Below, in pieces: positions 1 through 7,238 of a DNA stretch of 64,000 bases. This DNA comes from Anaeropeptidivorans aminofermentans. GTDB lineage: Bacteria; Bacillota; Clostridia; Lachnospirales; UBA5962. The stretch is from assembly GCF_940670685.1 (NCBI RefSeq), contig NZ_OW711693.1, positions 1,984,001 to 2,048,000 on the forward strand. Reading direction: 5' to 3'. Position 1 is the first letter of the stretch. Each line of letters begins with the position of its first letter. A program made the translations under genes and the position numbers. The notes beneath the pieces are model-generated. The model was not told the DNA's origin. It saw only the letters and a program-made list of their open reading frames with translations, and searched no databases.

Positions 1-86
1 TAAGCGGTATTGTACCAATTAAACAGAAATATAGAGCTGCTTTATATTTTGAAAAAGGAGTATTTTATGGGCCTCAACACTTTTAA
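1..86 (+). CDS. C-terminal tail of an unidentified upstream CDS (partial)
   Basis: From base 3 a frame stays open for 27 codons (starting S-G-I-V-P-I-K-Q) and stops at TAA 84-86. The beginning lies outside the window. I do not recognise the family. An alternative is a 36-codon ORF from ATG 67 behind an AAAAGGAG site, but its composition is lysine- and asparagine-rich and unconvincing. About 215 bases of AT-rich DNA with no visible gene follow before the next start. Confidence 0.3.
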   Translation, partial: SGIVPIKQKYRAALYFEKGVFYGPQHF

Positions 87-303
87 TAGAAAATATTGCA
101 AAAAATATAATTCAATGAAAAATAATTGTCATTTTATAATAAAATTTTATATAAGCATCTATAGGCAAGGAATATAATTCTATATATTGGTTCTATTCCC
201 CTATGAAACAAAGGCAAATCTTGCTAAGAACTGGCCATTATGTTATATTTATGGATATTCAATAAAATTATTTCATTAATAAATGAGGACAGGGAGTGCA
301 AAA

Positions 304-1335
304 TTGTTTCCCCAGATTAATATATCAAAGAAGTCATCTGTTTCTATAACAAATCAAATTTACGATCAAATACTGAAAATGATTATACACGGAAGGCTTG
401 AGCCGGGGGAAAAGCTCCCTCCGGAACGTGATTTAGCCTTAAATTTAGGTATCTCCAGAGGAACCGTCAGAAGGGCCTATGAAAAGCTTGAACAATCAGG
501 TGCCATAATCACCCGCAAAGGAAGCGGCAGTTTAGTTCTGAAAAACGGTCATCTCCTTGAAGAAAGCCAAAAAAAAGAAGCAGCTGAAATAATCTCAAAC
601 ACTTTCAGCAGACTTTATGCAATGGGGCTTTCCGAAAAAGAAATATTAAACCTTGTTAATTTAAGAGCCTCCACCCAAAATAATATTCAAAATATCAATA
701 TTATGGTGGTATCAAATAATCATGAGGTTCTTTCCCAGCTTGAAAACCAGTTTTCATATTTGGCCCCCTACCCTCTGGTAAATTTCAGTATGTCTTATTT
801 CACTATAGACAGTGTATCAAGGTTTTCAGAACCTATGCAGACAATGCTGAGATATGATTTAATCATCGCTTCTTCCATCGATTACCCTGCTATGGTTGAA
901 ATGTTTCCAGACCATACCTCAAGAATGATAGAGGCTAATATCTCCCCAAGAACAAGCACCTTAAGATTTCTTGCATCATTACCCAGAGATACTAAAATGA
1001 ATATTATATACAGAACCACCGTTTTTCGGGATATGGTCTACAGGACTTTAAAATACCTTGATTTCAATACCAATAATTTGTATTTTTACTCTGAGTTTGA
1101 TTATAATCCGGTTAATCATGGAGATAATGGCGTAAAGGTGATACTTAATTTCAATGAATCTCCTGTATATGTTGACCCTTCCTTTAAAGAAAGAAATGAG
1201 GCGTTTATAAAAGAAGGCGGCATTATATATCAATTTGAATATCGAATAAACAGAGAAGCCTTGCTTAGAATAGAGGATAGAATTCAGGATCTTCTTCGCC
1301 AGGCCATGTCGGAGCCGCCAATGAAACCATTTTAA
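304..1335 (+). CDS. GntR-family transcriptional regulator with an unusual C-terminal domain
   Basis: The product has about 343 residues. The N-terminal 75 residues form a GntR winged helix: the LEPGEKLPPERDLA segment, the helix-turn-helix ISRGTVRRAYEKLEQ and a wing with RKGSGS. The remaining 260 residues are not an FCD, UTRA or aminotransferase domain that I can recognise. They alternate beta-strand-like hydrophobic stretches (NIMVVSN, DLIIASS, KMNIIYR, VKVILNF) and may be a Rossmann-like or periplasmic-binding-like ligand domain. I place the start at TTG 304 because AGGGAG at 291-296 is well spaced for it. An in-frame ATG at 283 has no comparable site. It lies 16 bases upstream of the toroid-protein gene and is probably co-transcribed with it. 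The ligand is unknown. Confidence 0.8.
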   Translation: MFPQINISKKSSVSITNQIYDQILKMIIHGRLEPGEKLPPERDLALNLGISRGTVRRAYEKLEQSGAIITRKGSGSLVLKNGHLLEESQKKEAAEIISNTFSRLYAMGLSEKEILNLVNLRASTQNNIQNINIMVVSNNHEVLSQLENQFSYLAPYPLVNFSMSYFTIDSVSRFSEPMQTMLRYDLIIASSIDYPAMVEMFPDHTSRMIEANISPRTSTLRFLASLPRDTKMNIIYRTTVFRDMVYRTLKYLDFNTNNLYFYSEFDYNPVNHGDNGVKVILNFNESPVYVDPSFKERNEAFIKEGGIIYQFEYRINREALLRIEDRIQDLLRQAMSEPPMKPF

Positions 1336-1351
1336 TAAAGGGGTACTGTCA

Positions 1352-2272
1352 ATGAAAACTGTTAACTTTGATTCAGCAAAAGCCTGGATATACCGAAATG
1401 CCCGCCCTATAGATTTTGCCAGATGGCAATTTCATTTTGAAAATGGAAATAAGGAAAATATCTTAAATATACTGTCGTCTTATCAAAATAGCGATGGCGG
1501 CTTTGGGCATGCTTTGGAAGCAGATGCATGGAACCCCAACTCCTCCCCTATACAGACATGGGCCGCTATTGAACTTCTTCGGGAAATAGAAATTGAAGAT
1601 AAAAGCCATCCTCTTATTATTGATATATTGAGATATCTTAATAGCGGAAGAGATTTTTCTGATGGAAAATGGTTAAATACCATTGAAACGAATGATAATT
1701 TTCCCCATGCTTTTTGGTGGAATTGGAATCCTGAGAGTAATTATAATCCCACGGCTAATTTTTGCGGCTTTATATTAAAATATGCCGATAAAAACAGCGT
1801 CCTATATTCTAAAGGCAAAGAAATCGCAAAAGACGCCATAACATCTTTTATGGACACAACAGGTGCCGGTGGTCATCTTATTTTATGCCATCTAAGGCTG
1901 ATGCAGGCTTTGACTGAAATGGAAATAGAGGGCTTATATGATTTAGAAGCGTTCCATCATCATCTTTCAAAACATATTAAGCACTTTCCTGAGCATATGG
2001 AATTAGACTGGTGCTGTGACGGAGTGGCCTATGAATTTATAAAATCTTATAAAGACAATCTTCATCTTTTAAATTCTAAAATAGATATTGTAAATGCCCT
2101 ATATAAAAATTTAGCAGATACCCAACAGCCAGATGGGAGCTTTCCTATTCCTTGGCAATGGAATGAATACCCTGAGGAATGGGCAGTAAGCAAAAATTGG
2201 TGGAAGGCCTACGGAATAATAAATAATATGCTGTTTTTAAAAGAATTTGGTTTTATAGTAAATTTCATATAA
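1352..2272 (+). CDS. Prenyltransferase/squalene-cyclase-like alpha/alpha-toroid protein
   Basis: The product has 306 residues and no signal peptide. Two segments look like the QW repeats of the terpenoid-cyclase/prenyltransferase toroid fold: YQNSDGGFG near residue 45 and QQPDGSFPIPWQW near residue 265. It is rich in Trp and His. No DxDD cyclase motif is visible, so the enzymatic role is unknown. The start has an AAAGGGG site 8-15 bases upstream. It follows the GntR gene closely and is probably in one unit with it. The final codons (reading VNFI then TAA) are supplied by the end of a MITE-like repeat that starts at 2254, so the original C-terminus may have been altered by that insertion. Confidence 0.65.
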   Translation: MKTVNFDSAKAWIYRNARPIDFARWQFHFENGNKENILNILSSYQNSDGGFGHALEADAWNPNSSPIQTWAAIELLREIEIEDKSHPLIIDILRYLNSGRDFSDGKWLNTIETNDNFPHAFWWNWNPESNYNPTANFCGFILKYADKNSVLYSKGKEIAKDAITSFMDTTGAGGHLILCHLRLMQALTEMEIEGLYDLEAFHHHLSKHIKHFPEHMELDWCCDGVAYEFIKSYKDNLHLLNSKIDIVNALYKNLADTQQPDGSFPIPWQWNEYPEEWAVSKNWWKAYGIINNMLFLKEFGFIVNFI

Positions 2273-2493
2273 AGAAGTAGCAAAAGCCTATCCCCATCAG
2301 GCCCAAAAACACGGATTTCCTTCGGAAACATAATGAAATTGCCTTTATACCGCAATAGGCCGTAAGGCTTTTAATATATAAATCAAATAAAGGCAGTTTC
2401 ACAAAGGCGATTTACTATATTTCTTTTAAAGCGCATTTTTGAGCCTTCGTGAATATACGGCTTTGCTACTGTTTAACTTTAAATTTACTATAT
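2254..2493. repeat. Family A MITE-like repeat, copy 1, with an internal insertion
   Basis: The ends read TATAGTAAATTTCATATAAA and, inverted, ...TTTAAATTTACTATA. The body matches the copies at 42935, 45299 and 55824 (GAAGTAGCAAAAGCCTAT, ACGGATTTCCTTCGGAAAC, CCTTCGTGAATATACGG). Compared with the 139-bp copy at 55824 it carries about 100 extra bases after GGAAAC. The extra segment includes an element with its own inverted ends (2335-2348 GAAATTGCCTTTAT and 2387-2400 ATAAAGGCAGTTTC). Confidence 0.75.
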
Positions 2494-2504
2494 ATAAAAT
2501 TATA

Positions 2505-2540
2505 AAAAGCCTTACGGTAATTTTCTACCGTAAGGCTTTT
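2505..2540 (+). terminator. Rho-independent terminator
   Basis: AAAAGCCTTACGGTA pairs with TACCGTAAGGCTTTT around a short ATTTTC loop, giving a perfect stem with a U-rich 3' arm. It can serve the GntR/toroid unit. The first IS200 element starts immediately after it. Confidence 0.8.
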
Positions 2541-3272
2541 ATTGTATCTCATACAATAAACCACCTGCTATGCAGGTGGAGGGAAAATGCTTTAGCTTCA
2601 AGAAAAATACCCCCTGTGATAAAATAAAGTGGGTTTGCCAACCACAATTATTAGATCATAGGAGGTGTGTCCGATGGACAAAAATAGTTTATCACATACA
2701 ACCTGGGAATGTAAATATCATCTGGTATTTGCTCCAAAGTATCGAAGACAAATAATTTATGGAAGATTAAAGGCGGATATAGGAAAGATACTTAGAGAAT
2801 TATGTGAAAGAAAAGGCATAGAAATAATAGAAGCAGAATGTTGTAGTGACCATATACACATGTTAGTCAGAATACCACCTAAATATAGTGTATCAGAGAT
2901 AATGGGATATTTGAAAGGAAAGAGTTCTTTAATAATATTCGATAGACATGCAAATTTAAAATATAAATATGGGAATAGACATTTCTGGTGTAGAGGATAT
3001 TATGTTGATACAGTAGGTAAAAATGCGAAAAAAATAGAAGAATACATTAGAAATCAAATACAAGAAGATAAAGTAGCAGATCAAATTTCATTGTTAGAAT
3101 ATATTGACCCGTTTACGGGGGAGCCAGTGAAAGGAAATAAAAAATAAACCGCTTTAGCGGTTATTGGGAAGTAAATGCGGTTGGCAAACCGCTTCGATGC
3201 GTCCTCAGACGCATGCCAGTAAGAGCCCCTTATAGGGGCAGAGCAAACTACCGGCTAAGCCGGTAGTTATGA
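2541..3272 (+). mobile_element. IS200-type insertion sequence, copy 1
   Basis: The left end is fixed by comparison with the copy starting at 63441: identity begins at ATTGTATCTC and runs to the window edge with one silent difference (2817 C, 63717 T). The left end has hairpins TTGTAT/ATACAA and CCACCTGC/GCAGGTGG (2561-2579). The right end has hairpin CTACCGGC/GCCGGTAG (3248-3266). It encodes only tnpA, with no tnpB or accessory gene. The right boundary is estimated from the hairpin plus the usual short tail. Confidence 0.85.
2674..3147 (+). CDS. tnpA: IS200/IS605-family transposase TnpA (Y1 HUH)
   Basis: The product has 157 residues, normal for IS200 TnpA, a Y1 single-strand transposase that cuts and joins the element ends. 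It has the HUH pair in DHIHMLV and the catalytic-Tyr helix YIRNQIQED near the C-terminus, plus the family block FDRHANLKYKYGNRHFW. I chose ATG 2674 because GGAGGTG at 2661-2667 is well placed for it. The in-frame GTG at 2665 lies inside that site. The ribosome site can pair with an upstream segment (about 2607-2620), an arrangement known to repress translation in IS200. The frame is intact. Confidence 0.9.
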   Translation: MDKNSLSHTTWECKYHLVFAPKYRRQIIYGRLKADIGKILRELCERKGIEIIEAECCSDHIHMLVRIPPKYSVSEIMGYLKGKSSLIIFDRHANLKYKYGNRHFWCRGYYVDTVGKNAKKIEEYIRNQIQEDKVADQISLLEYIDPFTGEPVKGNKK

Positions 3273-3274
3273 TT

Positions 3275-4031
3275 TTATGGCTTAAGCCAGTTGAGCTCGC
3301 ATAGCGTGCGAAACAAAAAACTACCCGCTATGCGGGTAGAGGACCAAAAGGTTCTACCACAAGAAACACCTTTCCAATAGAATAGTGAGTGTTCAAGCCA
3401 CTATGCAGAAAGGAAAGGTGTTTCAATGGCAAACCAACATAATAGTTTGTCCCACACAAAGTGGATGTGCAAATATCACATTGTGTTCACTCCAAAGTAT
3501 AGACGTAAAATCATCTTCAATCAATATCGAGAGTCGATTGGGAAAATTCTTCGAGAGTTATGCGGCTACAAAGGCGTAGAACTGATCGAAGGTCACCTGA
3601 TGCCAGATCATGTGCATATGTTAGTGAGCATTCCACCAAAGATCAGCATTTCAAGTTTTATGGGATATCTAAAAGGGAAAAGTGCCCTGATGATTTTCGA
3701 TCGACATGCAAATTTGAAGTACAAGTTTGGGAATCGGCATTTTTGGTCAGTTGGCTATTATGTCAGTACGGTAGGACTGAACGAAGCTACCATCCAGAAA
3801 TACATCAGAGAACAAGAGCAACATGACATTGCTCTAGATAAGCTGAGTGTCAAAGAATATGAAGACCCCTTTAGGGGTTAGCTGGTAATACAAATAGCCC
3901 TTAAGGGCTAAGCAAAAGAGGCAAGGGCATAGGGGCTTGAACTTAAGTGAAAGCCAGCATCTTGAGATGCTGGCCGGTAACAAGGCCTTACAGGCCTAGC
4001 TCAAACCACCCTTTTAAGGGTGGTCATGATT
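3275..4031 (+). mobile_element. IS200-type insertion sequence, copy 2 (second type), in tandem with copy 1
   Basis: Boundaries come from alignment with the inverted copy at 45898-46654: shared sequence begins TTATGGCTTAAGCC and ends GGTCATGATT. The left end carries hairpin CTACCCGC/GCGGGTAG (about 3322-3341). The right end carries CCACCC/GGGTGG (about 4006-4023). It starts within a few bases of the right end of copy 1, so one element landed beside the other. Confidence 0.85.
3426..3881 (+). CDS. tnpA: IS200/IS605-family transposase TnpA, intact copy
   Basis: The product has 151 residues. The HUH motif is at His62-Val-His64 (PDHVHMLV) and the probable catalytic Tyr is Tyr126 in QKYIREQ. The family core FDRHANLKYKFGNRHFW is present. 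AAAGGAAAGG just before the ATG acts as ribosome site. Bases 3364-3375 (AAACACCTTTCC) can pair perfectly with 3412-3423 (GGAAAGGTGTTT) and hide it. The protein is about 60 percent like the copy-1 transposase by eye. A second nearly identical gene at 46114-46503 is broken by a nonsense change. Confidence 0.92.
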   Translation: MANQHNSLSHTKWMCKYHIVFTPKYRRKIIFNQYRESIGKILRELCGYKGVELIEGHLMPDHVHMLVSIPPKISISSFMGYLKGKSALMIFDRHANLKYKFGNRHFWSVGYYVSTVGLNEATIQKYIREQEQHDIALDKLSVKEYEDPFRG

Positions 4032-4045
4032 AATTTTAAATCTTA

Positions 4046-4435
4046 TTAAGCCATGTATTTTTCAAGGAGCTCACAGGCTTTTTCAACAGTTTTCCAGCAT
4101 CTTATGTCTTCTTGCTTATAAACAGGTTTTATTTTCTCACATAAATCTGAAGCAAAAGCTTCCTGAAACTCACCTGTAAAGGACTTTACCTTCTCCATCA
4201 TATCATAAGAGGAATGAGCGTGGCCGTTACTGTATTTAAGGCCTATGGCCGCAGCGCCGCCTGAAAGAGCACCGCATATACTTTCGCAGCCAAGACCGCC
4301 GCCAAATACGCCTATACATTTTATGGCTTCCTTTGTTGCTCCCAGATTATAATAATCATTATAGGCTAAGAATACAGCCTCAGAGCAGTTTTTATCTTTA
4401 TTTATATAATAATCATAAGCTATATCCTTAATCAA
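4046..4435 (-). CDS. C_GCAxxG_C_C family protein (putative redox-type Cys protein)
   Basis: The product has 129 residues and shows the family signature: an N-terminal Cys in KNCSEAVFLAY, the central GGGLGCESICGALSGG block, then single Cys residues in SDLCEKI, DIRCWKT and EKACELL. The conserved Cys spacing suggests metal or disulfide chemistry, but no reaction is established for the family. It is cytoplasmic, with no signal or membrane segment. It lies 24 bases downstream of the amidohydrolase on the same strand and is probably co-transcribed with it. The IS200 copy 2 right end lies directly beyond its stop. Confidence 0.75.
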   Translation of the reverse strand: MIKDIAYDYYINKDKNCSEAVFLAYNDYYNLGATKEAIKCIGVFGGGLGCESICGALSGGAAAIGLKYSNGHAHSSYDMMEKVKSFTGEFQEAFASDLCEKIKPVYKQEDIRCWKTVEKACELLEKYMA

Positions 4436-4459
4436 TTTTCTTCCCCCTATAGCTTATTA

Positions 4460-5623
4460 TTACAATAAATTCTCGTATACTTCTCCGTCAATGATAGTTG
4501 TTTCGCAAAGAGTAAGGTTAGAGAATGGGAAACCGTTAAATATAGCGATATCCGCGTCTTTTCCGGCTTCGATGGAACCTGTTCTTCTGTCGATTCCGAG
4601 AAGCTTTGCAGGGCGTATTGTAACAGCTTCAAAAGCAGCTTCTTCAGATAAGCCTCTTGCGATACAAAGACCAACATGCATAGGAAGATATTTTGTACCT
4701 GAGGAAGTATCTTCTGTTAAGCAGAAATTAATGCCCGCTTTCTCCATAATTCCGGGAGTTTCAAGCTTGCAGCCCCAAATTTCCATTTTGGCAGGTCCCA
4801 TTGTTAAAGGTCCAACAACTGCCGTAACATTATTTTCTTTAAGGAAATCGAGTATTTTATAGCCTTCTGTACAATGCTCAATAGCAAAATCAAGATTGAA
4901 TTCCTTTGCTATACGAATAGCAGTAACGATATCATCTGCTCTGTGAGAATGGATACGAACTTTCATTTCACCTCTGATAGCAGGCACAAGCGCTTCTAAT
5001 TTAAAATCAGGCTTCGGTGCTTTTGAAGGATCTGACTGAGCCTCTAAAAGCTGGTCTGAATATACCTTTGCGTTATAAAGAGTTTCTCTTAAAACAGCAC
5101 CGATACCCATACGAGTCATAGGCATTTTCTTTTCAGAACCGTAAACTCTTCTTGGGTTTTCGCCGAGAGCCATTTTCATATGCTCTGAACCGGGGATTAT
5201 TAAATCATATACTGTTGAGCCTTCTTTAAGCTTAAAGCTGATACCTGTTCCGCCGATAACGTTTGCTGAACCGGGGCCTGTATAGCAAGTTGTAAAGCCT
5301 GCTTTTCTTGAATGCTCAATGGCCATGTCATGGGGATTTAAAGCGTCTAAACCTCTTATATGAGCAGTAACGGGGTTACTCATTTCGTTTCCATCGTACA
5401 CTGCCGGAAGCGTGTTAGGCTCATTAAAAGTAGATATATGTGTATGGGCATCAATAAAGCCAGGTGTTACCCATTTGCCGGCAGCATCAATAACCTTGGC
5501 GTCGGAAGGTATTTCAATATCTTTACCCACACCGATGATCTTGCTTCCGTCAATAAGTACAGTTCCATTTTCAATAATGCCATTCGTTACAGTAACAATT
5601 TTACCGCCTTTAATAGCTATCAT
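4460..5623 (-). CDS. Amidohydrolase-superfamily metal-dependent hydrolase (imidazolonepropionase-like)
   Basis: The product has 387 residues. An N-terminal beta-sandwich strand precedes the metal motif PGFIDAHTH (His60 and His62). Further ligands expected in this TIM-barrel superfamily are visible: His in RIHSHRADD, His in AIEHCTEG and Asp in LTEDTSSG. The C-terminal IRPAKLLGIDRRTGSIEAGKDADIAI block closes the sandwich. The substrate is unclear. Imidazolonepropionase, dipeptidase and other cyclic-amide hydrolases share this layout, and no hut genes are nearby. An AAGGAGATGA site precedes the ATG. Confidence 0.8.
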   Translation of the reverse strand: MIAIKGGKIVTVTNGIIENGTVLIDGSKIIGVGKDIEIPSDAKVIDAAGKWVTPGFIDAHTHISTFNEPNTLPAVYDGNEMSNPVTAHIRGLDALNPHDMAIEHSRKAGFTTCYTGPGSANVIGGTGISFKLKEGSTVYDLIIPGSEHMKMALGENPRRVYGSEKKMPMTRMGIGAVLRETLYNAKVYSDQLLEAQSDPSKAPKPDFKLEALVPAIRGEMKVRIHSHRADDIVTAIRIAKEFNLDFAIEHCTEGYKILDFLKENNVTAVVGPLTMGPAKMEIWGCKLETPGIMEKAGINFCLTEDTSSGTKYLPMHVGLCIARGLSEEAAFEAVTIRPAKLLGIDRRTGSIEAGKDADIAIFNGFPFSNLTLCETTIIDGEVYENLL

Positions 5624-5800
5624 TTAGTCATCTCCTTATTTTTATTTTAATTACATTATATAGAAGGTAGTATGGAAAAAGCAACGTATATTTGAAATTT
5701 TTACCTATAAACTTTAAATCCATTGCCTTTATAAGTTCAAATTGATACAATAAAAAATATTTTACAGCGTTTATATAATATAAAGCTTAGGGGTGAATAT

Positions 5801-6283
5801 ATGGTACACGTCATAATGATGTGCGGCCTATGTGGTTCGGGAAAAACCACCTATGCCTTGGAAAAAGAAAAAGAAGGATACATACGCCTATCCATTGATG
5901 AAGAGATGTGGAAAGTTTATGGAAAACGCGGTGTAGATTACCCCGCAGATAAATATGATGAATTATCTAAACAAATAGAATTGCAACTGCAAGAAGAACT
6001 GGTTTGTCTTATTAAATCCGGGCAAAATGTGATTTTAGATTTCAGCTTTTGGAATAAAGAAAACAGAAATAAATACAAAAAATTAATTGAGGAATTGGAA
6101 GGTACGGTAGATTTGGTCTATTTAAAAGCTGATATAGAAGTATTGCGTAAAAGATTGCAAATACGAAATCAATCTATTCATGTGAACTCTCCTTATGAAA
6201 TAACAGACGATATATTAGAACGCTATTATAATGGATTTCAAGAGCCTTTAGGTGAAGGAGAAATAATTATCATTCAAAAATGA
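5801..6283 (+). CDS. P-loop kinase-like ATPase (AAA_33/zeta-toxin-like fold)
   Basis: The product has 160 residues. A Walker A motif, GLCGSGKTT, lies at residues 8-16, followed by the LSIDEEMW segment and a Walker B-like VILDFSFWN near residue 80, then a lid with KRLQIRNQ. This is the layout of small nucleotide- or sugar-kinase-like P-loop proteins. The substrate is unknown. No antitoxin-like partner is adjacent, so a toxin role is not supported. The gene stands alone, with TTAGGGGTGA as ribosome site and a terminator at 6357. Confidence 0.75.
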   Translation: MVHVIMMCGLCGSGKTTYALEKEKEGYIRLSIDEEMWKVYGKRGVDYPADKYDELSKQIELQLQEELVCLIKSGQNVILDFSFWNKENRNKYKKLIEELEGTVDLVYLKADIEVLRKRLQIRNQSIHVNSPYEITDDILERYYNGFQEPLGEGEIIIIQK

Positions 6284-6356
6284 TGTATCGCTATGTATTA
6301 TTCTTTATTATTTTATTTGCGTTGCATTTTCCATAGGGTAATAGTATAATGTAAGT

Positions 6357-6380
6357 AAAACCAAGCTTTGCTTGGTTTTA
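6357..6380 (+). terminator. Rho-independent terminator
   Basis: AAAACCAAGC pairs with GCTTGGTTTT around TTT. It ends the kinase-like gene. A second hairpin (GAATACATTT/AAATGTATTC, about 6385-6414) follows before ispF. Confidence 0.7.
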
Positions 6381-6463
6381 TCTATGAATACATTTTCCTG
6401 CGGAAATGTATTCGCAAAATTTATATTTTATAATATAATAACTATTATTATGGAGGATTTCTA

Positions 6464-6943
6464 TTGAGTTTCAGAATAGGATTCGGATACGATGTTCACA
6501 GGCTTCAAAAAGGAAGAAAACTTATTATAGGCGGCGTAGAAATTGCCCATGAATACGGCCTTTTAGGCCATTCCGATGCAGATGTGCTCACTCATGCAGT
6601 CATGGATGCTCTTTTAGGCGCAGCCGGAAAAGGCGATATCGGTACGCACTTTCCTGATACCGACGAAAAATATAAAGATGTTTCAAGCATAAAGCTTCTT
6701 TGTGAGGTCAAGAATATAATAGAAGACGAAGGCTATAAAATATCAAATATTGACGCTGTTATTGTAGCTCAGGAGCCAAAGATATCTCCCTATAAAGAAA
6801 AAATAGCTGCAGAGCTTTCAAAAGCTCTTGCTATTGATAAATCTCAGATCAATATTAAAGCAACTACGGAAGAAAAACTGGGCTTTACCGGTGACGGAAG
6901 CGGAATGAGTGCAAAGGCCGTAGCGCTAATAGAAAAAATTTAA
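6464..6943 (+). CDS. ispF: 2-C-methyl-D-erythritol 2,4-cyclodiphosphate synthase
   Basis: The product has 159 residues, the full family length. IspF makes MEcPP in the non-mevalonate isoprenoid pathway as a zinc-dependent trimer. The signature FGYDVHRL supplies Asp and His metal ligands, GHSDADVLTHAVMDA gives further ligands, and the C-terminal TTEEKLGFTGDGSGMSAKAV block is present. The start is TTG at 6464 behind TGGAGGA. It stands before the T-box and cysS, a common clostridial order. ispD is not in the window. Confidence 0.95.
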   Translation: MSFRIGFGYDVHRLQKGRKLIIGGVEIAHEYGLLGHSDADVLTHAVMDALLGAAGKGDIGTHFPDTDEKYKDVSSIKLLCEVKNIIEDEGYKISNIDAVIVAQEPKISPYKEKIAAELSKALAIDKSQINIKATTEEKLGFTGDGSGMSAKAVALIEKI

Positions 6944-6964
6944 TAATAAAAGGCTTTGAAGGAA

Positions 6965-7218
6965 AGAGTAATTATAGGATTTTTCCCAGAGAGGGGCTAG
7001 AAAGACAATATCAAAAGACATTGTTATGCTGAAATAGCCCTGTGAATGAATATAACGAAGTGCATTCCTGAGCCCGGAAGGTGAATTTCGCTTTTAAGAT
7101 CGTAGCTTTCCGCGGGTATGACCGTTATATCTTTAGAGTAAGGTAATTTACTGGATTACCTTAAAATAAAAGTGGAACCGCGATAATCTTCGTCTTTTAA
7201 AGCCGAGGATTTTTTATT
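6965..7218 (+). promoter_or_regulatory. T-box riboswitch controlling cysS
   Basis: The conserved T-box AAAAGTGGAACCGCG is at 7168-7182. It is followed by the terminator AATCTTCG/CGAGGATT with a T tract (7185-7218). Upstream are a Stem I-like region with AGAGAGGGGCTA (about 6990) pairing with TAGCCCT (about 7035) and a specifier-like region in which TGC (Cys) is at 7061-7063. Uncharged tRNA-Cys would stabilise the antiterminator. The exact specifier loop was judged by eye. Cys specificity is supported by the downstream gene. Confidence 0.88.
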
Positions 7219-7238
7219 GTAAAGAAGGAGCTGATAGA

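Noticed and set aside
3560-3826. An 88-codon ORF overlapping the copy-2 transposase (and its twin in copy 3)
   Set aside because: It is an alternative frame of the conserved transposase, with no start signal.
2541-4031. An IS605-type element with tnpB (TnpB/omega RNA)
   Set aside because: Neither copy has any ORF beyond tnpA. The lengths (about 732 and 757 bp) fit IS200 types with a single gene.
5801-6283. A zeta-toxin gene of a toxin-antitoxin pair
   Set aside because: No antitoxin-like gene is adjacent, and the P-loop family includes many ordinary kinases.
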